From: CAMDWQ01 sp964543965
Lineage (GTDB): Bacteria > Omnitrophota > Gorgyraeia > 2-02-FULL-51-18
Length of the DNA: 16,455 bases
NCBI GenBank assembly: GCA_964543965.1
Contig: CAZJAX010000035.1
Span: forward strand, 1 to 16,455
Direction: 5' to 3'
Positions 1 through 6,311 of this stretch are shown in pieces; within the stretch, counting starts at the first letter, position 1; every line of letters starts with the position of its first letter. The notes under the pieces were generated by a model. It was not told the origin of the DNA, did not search any database, and was given only the letters and a program-made list of their open reading frames with translations. Position numbers and translations under genes: made by a program.

Positions 1-1143
1 TTTACCGGTAAGGACTTTTAAATTGAAGTCGGTAATTTTACTCCCATCCACCGATTCAGCCCCTTGCTCAATAAGCCGTCTCGCGTCAGAGGTGCTGGTA
101 ACTGCCCCCGCCCTCTTAAGCAAATCCACGATCCATATCTCTTTATCCTCGATCTTGAGCTCTTCCGGGTTTTCCGGATTCTCTTTATTCGAGAACACCC
201 TCTTGAATTCCGCCGCTTCCCTCTCTCCCGCTTCTTTGCCATGGAGAAATTCGGTCAAAAGCTTGGCGAGGTTGACCTTGGCGTCGCGGGGGTGCGCCGT
301 GGGGTCAAAGGTTTGGTCGGTCAGGAGGTCGTAGTAGGTTCTCATCAGCGTATCGGGAATCGACATCGCCTTTCCGAAGACGTCTTTGGGAGTGTCGGTC
401 AGGGCGATGTAGTTGCCGAGAGACTTGGACATTTTGTTCGTGCCGTCCAGGCCTACGAGGAGCGGGAGTGTCATCACGACCTGCGAGCGCTGGCCGAAGG
501 ACTTTTGGAGCTGGCGACCCATCAAGAGGTTGAATTTCTGGTCGGTGCCGCCGAGCTCGACATCCGCCCTGACTTCGACCGAGTCGTACCCCTGGAACAT
601 CGGGTACATGAATTCGCGGATGCTGAGGGGCTGGTTTTCTCTCATGCGTTTTTCGAAGTCGTCGCGCTCGAGGACTCGGGCCACGGTGGTGTTGGTCGCG
701 ATCTTGCCGACGAAGTCCGCCAGCGACATTTTGCCGAGCCAGTCGTTGTTGTGGACGATCTCGATTTTCTTGGGGTCTTGGTCGAGGATCTTAAAGGCTT
801 GGGACTGATACGTCTTGGCGTTTTTGTCGACCTCTTCTTTGGTGAGGGCGGGGCGCGTCGTGGTTTTGCCGGTCGGGTCGCCTATCATCGCGGTGAAGTC
901 GCCTATGAGGAGGACGACTTTGTGGCCGAGGTCTTGGAACTGGCGGAGCTTCCTCAGGAGAACCGTGTGCCCCAAATGAATGTCGGGGGCGCTCGGGTCG
1001 AAGCCGGCTTTAATTCTTAGCGGCTTCCCCTCTTTCTGCGCTTGTTCGAGGCGCAAAAAAAGATCTTCTCTGTCGATCACGTCGACCGTGTTTCGACAGA
1101 GAAGATCTACTTGCTCTTTCAGATCGCCCTTGGAGGGGGTCAC
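1..1143 (-). CDS. tyrS: Tyrosyl-tRNA synthetase, 3' end cut by window edge
   Basis: Charges tRNA-Tyr with tyrosine in the cytoplasm (class I aminoacyl-tRNA synthetase). I translated 381 codons with no stop before the window edge. The Rossmann catalytic core carries the HIGH-type motif HLGH at residues 56-59, preceded by FDPSAPDI, and KMSKS at 237-241. The tyrosine/tRNA region around GGTDQKFNLLMGRQLQ (198-213) is also typical. An S4-type RNA-binding domain begins near residue 335 and is incomplete; roughly 20 residues seem to be missing. The PDIHLGHTVLLRKLRQFQDLGH-like core places it in the TyrZ-like subfamily of about 400-420 residues. I chose a GTG start at 1141-1143 because residues 17-45 match the conserved N-terminal helix of the family and no ATG is available. 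It lies 4 bases after the rpsA stop; the nearest purine-rich site (AAGGG) is rather far upstream, suggesting coupled translation. A strong hairpin with a U-tract sits within codons 12-30 (separate entry). Confidence 0.95.
   Translation of the reverse strand, partial: MTPSKGDLKEQVDLLCRNTVDVIDREDLFLRLEQAQKEGKPLRIKAGFDPSAPDIHLGHTVLLRKLRQFQDLGHKVVLLIGDFTAMIGDPTGKTTTRPALTKEEVDKNAKTYQSQAFKILDQDPKKIEIVHNNDWLGKMSLADFVGKIATNTTVARVLERDDFEKRMRENQPLSIREFMYPMFQGYDSVEVRADVELGGTDQKFNLLMGRQLQKSFGQRSQVVMTLPLLVGLDGTNKMSKSLGNYIALTDTPKDVFGKAMSIPDTLMRTYYDLLTDQTFDPTAHPRDAKVNLAKLLTEFLHGKEAGEREAAEFKRVFSNKENPENPEELKIEDKEIWIVDLLKRAGAVTSTSDARRLIEQGAESVDGSKITDFNLKVLTGK
1055..1108 (-). terminator. Intrinsic-terminator-like hairpin inside the 5' coding region of tyrS
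   Basis: Arms 1061-1076 (AGATCTTCTCTGTCGA on the plus strand) and 1093-1108 are a perfect 16-bp inverted repeat. The 16-base spacer can form four more pairs (CACG with CGTG) around a five-base loop. In minus-strand RNA the stem is followed at once by a run of U (1060-1055, plus the last stem base), the layout of a Rho-independent terminator. It begins 39 bases after the rpsA stop codon, where a terminator of the long operon would be expected, yet the tyrS frame runs through it. Whether it terminates, attenuates or is blocked by translating ribosomes cannot be told from sequence alone. Confidence 0.6.
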
Positions 1144-1147
1144 TGAT

Positions 1148-2752
1148 TTATTGATGGATACCCTTGGTGGACAGCGCGATTTTGCGCGCGGGGATGTCGA
1201 TCTTCAGGATCTTCGCTTCCACCTTTTTGCCTACGGGGAAGGAGCCTTCCAGAAGCGTCGGGTTCGCCAAATCCGTCTCCGAAATATGGAGAAGGCCTTC
1301 GACGTCCTTTTCGATCTCGACGAACACACCAAAGCTCGCGACCTTGGTCACGTTGCCCATCACCATGGCTCCGGTAGAGAGCTTGGCTGCGACTTCGTCC
1401 CAAGGATCCTGCGTCAGCTGTTTTAAGCCGAGCGAGAGCTTGCGGTTGACCTGATCGACCATGAGCACCATCGCCTCGACTTCCTGGCCTTTTTTCAGCA
1501 CATCTTTCGGATGGCCGACTTTCTTGGTCCAGGACATGTCGGAGACGTGGATGAGGCCGTCGATGCCCTCTTCGAGCTCGACGAACGCGCCGAATTCGGT
1601 CAGGTTACGCACGATACCTTTGACGGTCTTGCGCACCGGATAACGCTCTTCGACACCGACCCACGGGTTGGACTCGGTCTGCTTGATGCCGAGGGAGATC
1701 TTTTCATGCTCTTTGTCCAGGTTGAGCACCATCACGTCGACCGGGTCGCCGACCTTGAACACTTCGGCGGGGTTGGTGATGCGCTTGGACCAGGAGATCT
1801 CAGAGACGTGCACGAGGCCTTCGATACCGCGCTCAAGCTCGACGAACACGCCGTAAGGGACCACGTTCACGACTTTGCCCTTGGCTTTGGAACCGATCGG
1901 GTATTTCTGATCGACGCCGGTCCAGGGGTTGGATTCTTTCTGCTTGAGACCGAGCGAGACCTTCATGCTTTCTTTGTCGAAAGAGAGGATCTTGACGTCG
2001 ATCTTGTCGCCGACCTTCACGAGCTCAGAGGGATGCGAGATGCGGCCCCAGCTCATGTCGGTGATGTGCAGAAGACCGTCGATGCCGCCGAGGTTGATGA
2101 ACACGCCGAAGTCGGTGATGTTCTTCACGACGCCCTTGCGGAGCGTGCCCACTTCGAGCTCTTCGAGGATCTTCGCCTTGGATTCCTGCTTTTCCTTCTC
2201 GAGCAGATCCTTGCGCGACACAATGATGTTCTTGCGGCTCGGGTTGATCTTCACGATCTTGACCGGGAACGTCTGGCCGAGAAGCGAGTTCAGGCTGCCG
2301 AAGCCCTTGAGGAATGCGAGAGACGCGGGAAGAAACGCTTCCACGCCGATATCGACCATGAGTCCGCCCTTGACCTTGCGGACGACGCGGCCTTCGACGG
2401 TGTCGCCTTCTTTGGACTGCTCGACGACGCGGTCCCAACCCTGGCTCTTTTCGGCTTTCTTGCGCGAAAGGACGATGCGGCCGTGTTCGTTTTCGGTCTG
2501 CTCGAGCATGACTTCGACCTCGTCGCCCACGCTGAGCGACTTGATATTGTCAAATTCGTAGGAAGGGATAATGCCTTCCGATTTAAAACCGATGTCGACG
2601 ACGACTTCTTTGGGCGTGATGTTCATGATCCTGCCCTTAATGACTGCGCCTTCGCCCAGACGATGAAAAGTCTGTTCGTAATCTACTACGCTTACCTGCT
2701 GATTCTCTTCGGCCTCATCGGTCGAAAACAACCTCGTGATCCCAAACGCCAT
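1148..2752 (-). CDS. rpsA: 30S ribosomal protein S1
   Basis: S1 binds mRNA and helps load it on the 30S subunit. The 534-residue product has six S1 (OB-fold) domains at about residues 33-99, 115-182, 200-269, 285-357, 372-443 and 458-529. Domains 3-6 show the canonical GxVxxxxxFGxFVxLxxGxxGLxHxS pattern, for example DFGVFINLGGIDGLLHITDMSW at about 214-235 in domain 3. Domains 1 and 2 are divergent, as usual for the ribosome-binding part of S1. Length and six-domain layout match the Gram-negative form rather than the shorter Firmicutes form. The start at 2750-2752 (MAFGITRLF) is fixed by a perfect AGGAGG four bases upstream; the frame stays open a further 24 codons but without support. It follows plsC after 106 bases, the largest gap between minus-strand genes downstream of rimP, and tyrS starts 4 bases after its stop. 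Confidence 0.97.
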   Translation of the reverse strand: MAFGITRLFSTDEAEENQQVSVVDYEQTFHRLGEGAVIKGRIMNITPKEVVVDIGFKSEGIIPSYEFDNIKSLSVGDEVEVMLEQTENEHGRIVLSRKKAEKSQGWDRVVEQSKEGDTVEGRVVRKVKGGLMVDIGVEAFLPASLAFLKGFGSLNSLLGQTFPVKIVKINPSRKNIIVSRKDLLEKEKQESKAKILEELEVGTLRKGVVKNITDFGVFINLGGIDGLLHITDMSWGRISHPSELVKVGDKIDVKILSFDKESMKVSLGLKQKESNPWTGVDQKYPIGSKAKGKVVNVVPYGVFVELERGIEGLVHVSEISWSKRITNPAEVFKVGDPVDVMVLNLDKEHEKISLGIKQTESNPWVGVEERYPVRKTVKGIVRNLTEFGAFVELEEGIDGLIHVSDMSWTKKVGHPKDVLKKGQEVEAMVLMVDQVNRKLSLGLKQLTQDPWDEVAAKLSTGAMVMGNVTKVASFGVFVEIEKDVEGLLHISETDLANPTLLEGSFPVGKKVEAKILKIDIPARKIALSTKGIHQ

Positions 2753-2858
2753 ACTTCCTCCTCTTTCCGCTCCCGCATAGGGGCCCGGATTTCCAGAAGC
2801 GACGATGGCAGGAAAACCGGTCAAGCCAACTATCGCCTTTTGCCTGGAATAAACTTGT
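2753..2858 (-). other. Intergenic leader between plsC and rpsA
   Basis: These 106 bases hold the rpsA ribosome binding site. Apart from that I see a TTGACC (2819-2824, minus strand) without a convincing -10 at the right distance, a small AT-rich inverted repeat just after the plsC stop (TAAAC/GTTTA around 2850-2860), and a GGGCCC palindrome near 2781-2786. There is no hairpin with a U-tract, so no terminator separates plsC from rpsA. It may be an S1 leader involved in autoregulation, or what remains after loss of ispH, which often sits here; both are inference. Confidence 0.4.
2757..2762 (-). promoter_or_regulatory. Ribosome binding site of rpsA
   Basis: The minus strand reads AGGAGG followed by AAGT and the ATG at 2752. 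This is the strongest Shine-Dalgarno sequence in the window. It decides the rpsA start against the longer open frame that reaches 2824. Confidence 0.85.
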
Positions 2859-3521
2859 TTACTTAAACGTCCCCGCTTCGACAGCTTCCTTGATCTTCCG
2901 GATGCGCGCCATGATCTCCTGTGCGACCGCCAGATACGGGTCTTTCTCTTCCATCAATACTTTATGGTCCGCCGGAACGAACGGCTCGCCGAAATACACG
3001 CTCACGGGAGCGCACCTAAAAAATTTGGCGCCCTTGGGATACGCCTCATAACTGCCGCGGATATACACCGGTACGACGTACGACCGGCTCTTGGCGGACA
3101 AAAACCCTATACCGCCTTCCGGCGCTTTCATCTGCCCCGTCTCGGAGCGGGTGCCTTCCGGAAAAACCACGACACAGTTGCCGTTCTTGAGCAGCCGTAT
3201 CAGGTCACGGATACTGCGCAGATCGTCTTTCTCGCTTTTGATCGGATAAGCCCCGACCCCGCGCAGAACGGCTCCGACAAAAAAATTTTTGAATAAATAT
3301 TCTTTGGCTAGATAGGTAACCCGGCGCTCCAGCGCTATCCCGAGAATCGGCGGGTCAAGGAAGCTCGCGTGGTTGGGCGCTAATATCACGCCCCGGCTAT
3401 CGGTATCTTTGGGCACATTGACCGTGCCGTAGAAACGAAAGCGAAAAAATATCCGGTAAAAAATATAAAGAACGCCCCGGATGCTGCGGTAAAAAAGGCC
3501 TGAACCCTTGTACTCGCTCAT
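2859..3521 (-). CDS. plsC: 1-acyl-sn-glycerol-3-phosphate acyltransferase (PlsC family)
   Basis: Predicted to transfer a fatty acyl group to lysophosphatidic acid, giving phosphatidic acid for membrane lipid synthesis at the inner membrane. The 220-residue product shows the acyltransferase block I HX4D as NHASFLD (H51, D56), block III FPEGTRS (120-126) and block IV VVPVYIRGS (149-157). A hydrophobic, aromatic N-terminal stretch (about 9-31) likely anchors it to the membrane. Its ATG overlaps the cmk stop by four bases (ATGA), so the two are translationally coupled. plsC beside cmk is a known arrangement in several phyla, where ispH often follows; here rpsA follows directly. The exact acyl donor (acyl-CoA or acyl-ACP) and acceptor cannot be read from sequence. 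Confidence 0.9.
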   Translation of the reverse strand: MSEYKGSGLFYRSIRGVLYIFYRIFFRFRFYGTVNVPKDTDSRGVILAPNHASFLDPPILGIALERRVTYLAKEYLFKNFFVGAVLRGVGAYPIKSEKDDLRSIRDLIRLLKNGNCVVVFPEGTRSETGQMKAPEGGIGFLSAKSRSYVVPVYIRGSYEAYPKGAKFFRCAPVSVYFGEPFVPADHKVLMEEKDPYLAVAQEIMARIRKIKEAVEAGTFK

Positions 3522-4210
3522 CTAGAAATTAACTGTAAGATTTTATCAACCGTCGCATCGATTGTCAATGAAGAGGTATCTATGACGATGGCGTCTTTGG
3601 CGCGCTTAAGAGGCCCCTCTTTCCTCTGGGAATCCGTCTTATCTCTAGCTTTTATATCTTCTAACACCTTCTTGGCGGAAGCCTTTGTCCCTTGCCTAGC
3701 TAGATCGCGGACGCGTCGGCGGGCACGGATAGCGTCATCAGCCTTGAAGAAAAACTTAAAATCGGCTTTGGGAAATACCACCGTGCCTATATCGCGGCCC
3801 TCCATGACGGCGCCATGCTTAAGACCCATCTGGCGCTGCTTGCGGACGAGTTCATGGCGAATGGCGGGCTCGCTGGCCACGTGGTGGACGTTTTGCGTCA
3901 GCTCAGGCTCTCGGATCGCCTTGGTCACGTCCTTCCCGTCCAAAAAGACCTTCTGCTCTCCCTTAGGTGAGGTCGTGAGGCGTATGCGGCATCGCTTGGC
4001 GAGCTTGATGAGCTCCCGTTTATCGATGAAGGATACCCCGTGCTGCATCGCCTCAAGCGTCACCGCGCGGTACATCGCGCCTGAGTCCACGAATGGCAGG
4101 CCCATGCGCGCGGCCAGGGCTTTGGCGGTCGAAGACTTCCCGCTGCCCGCAGGGCCGTCGATGGCGATGATGAGATTTTTTTTAAGCTTGCGGGGAGTTT
4201 TTATTGGCAT
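3518..4210 (-). CDS. cmk: Cytidylate kinase
   Basis: Phosphorylates CMP and dCMP with ATP, a step in pyrimidine nucleotide recycling. The 230-residue protein has the P-loop GPAGSGKSS (19-27), the CMP-binding DSGAMYR (42-48), EGRDIGT (137-143) and the lid-region RDKTDSQR (189-196), all signatures of bacterial Cmk, and the normal family length. I place the start at the ATG 4208-4210 (MPIKTPRK), which overlaps the end of tyrA by 29 bases; no Shine-Dalgarno is visible ahead of it, so coupling to tyrA translation is likely. The frame is open upstream to 4309, but those codons lie inside tyrA and match nothing in the family. It overlaps plsC by four bases at the other end. In related clusters aroA lies between tyrA and cmk; here it is missing. 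Confidence 0.95.
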   Translation of the reverse strand: MPIKTPRKLKKNLIIAIDGPAGSGKSSTAKALAARMGLPFVDSGAMYRAVTLEAMQHGVSFIDKRELIKLAKRCRIRLTTSPKGEQKVFLDGKDVTKAIREPELTQNVHHVASEPAIRHELVRKQRQMGLKHGAVMEGRDIGTVVFPKADFKFFFKADDAIRARRRVRDLARQGTKASAKKVLEDIKARDKTDSQRKEGPLKRAKDAIVIDTSSLTIDATVDKILQLISR

Positions 4211-5012
4211 GGCGGATAAGACTCGTGAGTTTTTGTTGGTCGGCGGAGCGGAGCGCGCTGTCAAAAAATGCCAGCTGCCGCAAAATGTGGTGGATGGCCG
4301 CAGACGCATTTTTGCGGTTGGACAAAAGGATATCGGCCCAAAGTTCGGGACTGGACTTGGCGATGCGCGCCATACCCTGCAAGCTCGGGTTGACCGGCAG
4401 ATTGGGCGCAGGCAGCTTGAAATCCTGAAAGAGGGCGAACGCGAGCAAATGCGGCAAATGGCTGGCTCTGGCGGCCCAGGCGTCGTGCTTGGCTGCGGCG
4501 AGAGTCACGGGGACAGCGCCGAGCGCCTTCCAAAAACCCGCGATCGCCGGGTCGGGCTTGGTCAGGAAGCAGACGGAGCCTTCGAAGAGCGCTCCGGAAG
4601 CGTGTTCCACCCCGCCCTGCTCTGAACCGGCCATCGGATGGCAGCCGACAAATCGATTTTTGGTCAGATGCTTTTTTGCGGTGGCTTCGATCATCTCCTT
4701 GGAGCTGCCGGCGTCGATGACGACGGCGCCTTTTTTAAGATAGGGTGTGATGAGCTTCAGCTGGACATTGATCACGGAGACGGGGGCGCACAGGATGACA
4801 AGATCTGCGTTCTGGACGCCGTCGGAAAGATCGGTCACGCCGACATCGATCGCCTTGCGGCGGAGCGCGGTCTCAAGCGTGGCTTTGCGGCGGGCGACGC
4901 CGATAACCAGACCGGCAAGCTTCTTTTTTTTGACGGCCATGCCGATAGAGCCGCCGATGAGGCCGACGCCTACGATGCATATCTGATTGAAGAGCGGTTT
5001 TTTCATGCGCAT
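4182..5012 (-). CDS. tyrA: Prephenate dehydrogenase
   Basis: NAD(P)-dependent oxidative decarboxylation of prephenate to 4-hydroxyphenylpyruvate, the committed step to tyrosine. The 276-residue product starts with a Rossmann fold, GVGLIGGS (15-22), then shows the catalytic CHPMAGSE (H125 at its centre) and SHLPHLLAFAL (184-194), characteristic of the TyrA family. It has neither a fused chorismate mutase nor a C-terminal ACT domain, so it is the simple monofunctional form. The ATG at 5010-5012 has GGGG about eight bases upstream; a second ATG two codons on (5004-5006) is possible. It starts 4 bases after the small membrane protein gene and overlaps cmk at its end. Cofactor preference (NAD or NADP) and use of arogenate instead of prephenate cannot be settled here. 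Confidence 0.93.
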   Translation of the reverse strand: MRMKKPLFNQICIVGVGLIGGSIGMAVKKKKLAGLVIGVARRKATLETALRRKAIDVGVTDLSDGVQNADLVILCAPVSVINVQLKLITPYLKKGAVVIDAGSSKEMIEATAKKHLTKNRFVGCHPMAGSEQGGVEHASGALFEGSVCFLTKPDPAIAGFWKALGAVPVTLAAAKHDAWAARASHLPHLLAFALFQDFKLPAPNLPVNPSLQGMARIAKSSPELWADILLSNRKNASAAIHHILRQLAFFDSALRSADQQKLTSLIRHANKNSPQA

Positions 5013-5016
5013 TACT

Positions 5017-5274
5017 TCATCCCCTGCTTTTAACCCAGAATGCCAGACAGATCATTCCGATAATGATGCCCATCGCCAGAAAGAGTCCGCGCTGAAAAAC
5101 TCCGGCGACGCCCTCCTTGTATGTGTCCGGGACATTGAAGCCGGGCGCGTTCTTATAGAACTGCTCGACCAGATTGTCCTTCTTTTCGGTGCTCTTGGCC
5201 TGATCATGCCTGGCGATCGATATCCAGAGCGCTATCCATGCCAGCCCGAGAAATGCAAAAAACAGCTCGAGCAT
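5017..5274 (-). CDS. Small two-helix membrane protein of unknown function
   Basis: I do not recognise this 85-residue protein. It has a hydrophobic segment at about 3-20 (rich in F, L, W), a charged central part with KSTEKKDN (27-34) and an aromatic/proline stretch NAPGFNVPDTY (42-52), then a second hydrophobic segment at about 64-81 ending in VKSRG. Two transmembrane helices with a loop of about 40 residues are the simplest reading. Evidence that it is a real gene: it fills the gap between aroF and tyrA almost exactly, 5 bases after one and 4 before the other, on the same strand, and has an ATG start and a sensible composition. No Shine-Dalgarno is visible, so coupling to aroF translation is probable. 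Position suggests a role near aromatic amino acid synthesis or membrane housekeeping, but this is not established. Confidence 0.7.
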   Translation of the reverse strand: MLELFFAFLGLAWIALWISIARHDQAKSTEKKDNLVEQFYKNAPGFNVPDTYKEGVAGVFQRGLFLAMGIIIGMICLAFWVKSRG

Positions 5275-5279
5275 CGAAA

Positions 5280-6296
5280 CTAGATCGTTCTTCCGACAGC
5301 GTCAGCGATGAGGCGCAACTCCTTCATCAGCGTGTCGAACTTTTCCAGCTTGAGCGCCTGCGGTCCGTCACAGAGCGCTTTTTCAGGCTCGTTGTGGACT
5401 TCGATCAGGAGCGCGTCTGCGCCGACGGCGACCGCGGACTTCGAGAGAGGAGCAACGTAATCCCAAATACCCGAACAGTGCGATGGGTCGATGACGACCG
5501 GCAGATGCGAAAGTTTCTTGATGACGGGCACGGCGCTGATGTCGAGCGTGAAGCGCGTCGAGTCCTCGAACGTGCGGATGCCGCGTTCGCAGAGCATGAT
5601 GTTATTATTGCCTTCGGACTGGATGTATTCGGCCGAGAGCAGGAAGTCTTTGATCGTATTGGCCATGCCGCGCTTTAAAAGGACCGGCTTCTTGGTCTTT
5701 CCGACTTCTTTGAGGAGCTCGAAATTCTGCATGTTGCGCGCGCCGATCTGTATCACGTCGGCATACTTAAGGAAAAGCGGCAGGTCGCGCGGATCCATGA
5801 TCTCGGTGACGATGGGCAGACCCGCTTCCTGTTTGGCTTCATAGAGCATCTTCATGCCCTTGTCGCGCAGGCCCTGGAAAGCGTAGGGCGACGTGCGCGG
5901 CTTGAAGGCGCCGCCGCGGAGAACGGTCGCGCCGCTCTTTTTCACGCCCTTGGCGATATTGAAGAGCCTCTCACGGTTCTCCACCGTGCAAGGACCGGCC
6001 ATGACGACGATCTTGTCGCCGCCGACTTCGACGCCCTTGGCGATCTTGATGACGCTGTTTTCTTTTTTGAATTCACGGGAAACAAATTTGTAGGGCTTCT
6101 GGATCTGGACGACGCACTCGACGCCCGGGTAGGCCTCGAAAGGCTGAAGGCGCGCCTTATCCTCTTCCCCGATCACGCCGATGATAGTGCGCTCTTTGCC
6201 GATGGAAAGCATCGGCTTGAGCCCCAGCTCGCGTATCCTGTCCTCAACGTGCTTGATCTGCTTACCGGTGGCCTCAGGCTTTAAAACGATGATCAT
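5280..6296 (-). CDS. aroF: 3-deoxy-7-phosphoheptulonate (DAHP) synthase, type I-beta with N-terminal regulatory domain
   Basis: Condenses phosphoenolpyruvate with erythrose 4-phosphate, the first step of the shikimate pathway. The 338 residues comprise an N-terminal ferredoxin-like, ACT-like domain (about 1-70) and a TIM barrel. The metal ligands are visible: C103 in AGPCTVE, H273 in DPSHCSG, E299 in LIEVH and D310 in LCDGPQA; R and K contacts appear in RGGAFKPRTSPY (127-138) and LLKRGM (206-211). Length and ligand spacing match the Thermotoga maritima enzyme, whose N-terminal domain mediates feedback inhibition by Tyr and Phe; the same control is inferred here. The ATG at 6294-6296 has GGGGG six bases upstream (6303-6307). 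It follows hisC after 15 bases. The gene name is by convention; the I-beta class is sure. Confidence 0.95.
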   Translation of the reverse strand: MIIVLKPEATGKQIKHVEDRIRELGLKPMLSIGKERTIIGVIGEEDKARLQPFEAYPGVECVVQIQKPYKFVSREFKKENSVIKIAKGVEVGGDKIVVMAGPCTVENRERLFNIAKGVKKSGATVLRGGAFKPRTSPYAFQGLRDKGMKMLYEAKQEAGLPIVTEIMDPRDLPLFLKYADVIQIGARNMQNFELLKEVGKTKKPVLLKRGMANTIKDFLLSAEYIQSEGNNNIMLCERGIRTFEDSTRFTLDISAVPVIKKLSHLPVVIDPSHCSGIWDYVAPLSKSAVAVGADALLIEVHNEPEKALCDGPQALKLEKFDTLMKELRLIADAVGRTI

Positions 6297-6311
6297 AGCG
6301 TGCCCCCAGTT

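Noticed and set aside
64..1020. Plus-strand open frame of 318 codons opposite tyrS
   Set aside because: The minus strand encodes TyrRS with HLGH and KMSKS motifs; the plus-strand product has no family features.
1054..1056. TTG codon just after the tyrS hairpin as an alternative tyrS start
   Set aside because: It would remove the conserved N-terminal helix (residues about 17-29). The match of that part to the family favours the GTG at 1143, though the alternative cannot be fully excluded.
2753..2824. Upstream extension of rpsA to an ATG at 2824
   Set aside because: The perfect AGGAGG site lies within the extension and points to the ATG at 2752; the extra residues do not resemble S1.
2819..2824. 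TTGACC as a -35 of an rpsA promoter
   Set aside because: No -10-like sequence occurs at 16-18 bases (CGCTTC and neighbours).
1511..2866. Long open frame (451 codons) on the plus strand opposite rpsA
   Set aside because: It is a mirror of rpsA codon bias. The product is Asp/His/Val/Leu-rich without recognisable domains, while the minus strand gives a perfect six-domain S1.
3281..3302. AT-rich palindromic patch (GAATAAATATTC) within plsC
   Set aside because: It encodes normal plsC residues (KEYLFKNFF) and has no partner elements of a promoter, origin or terminator.
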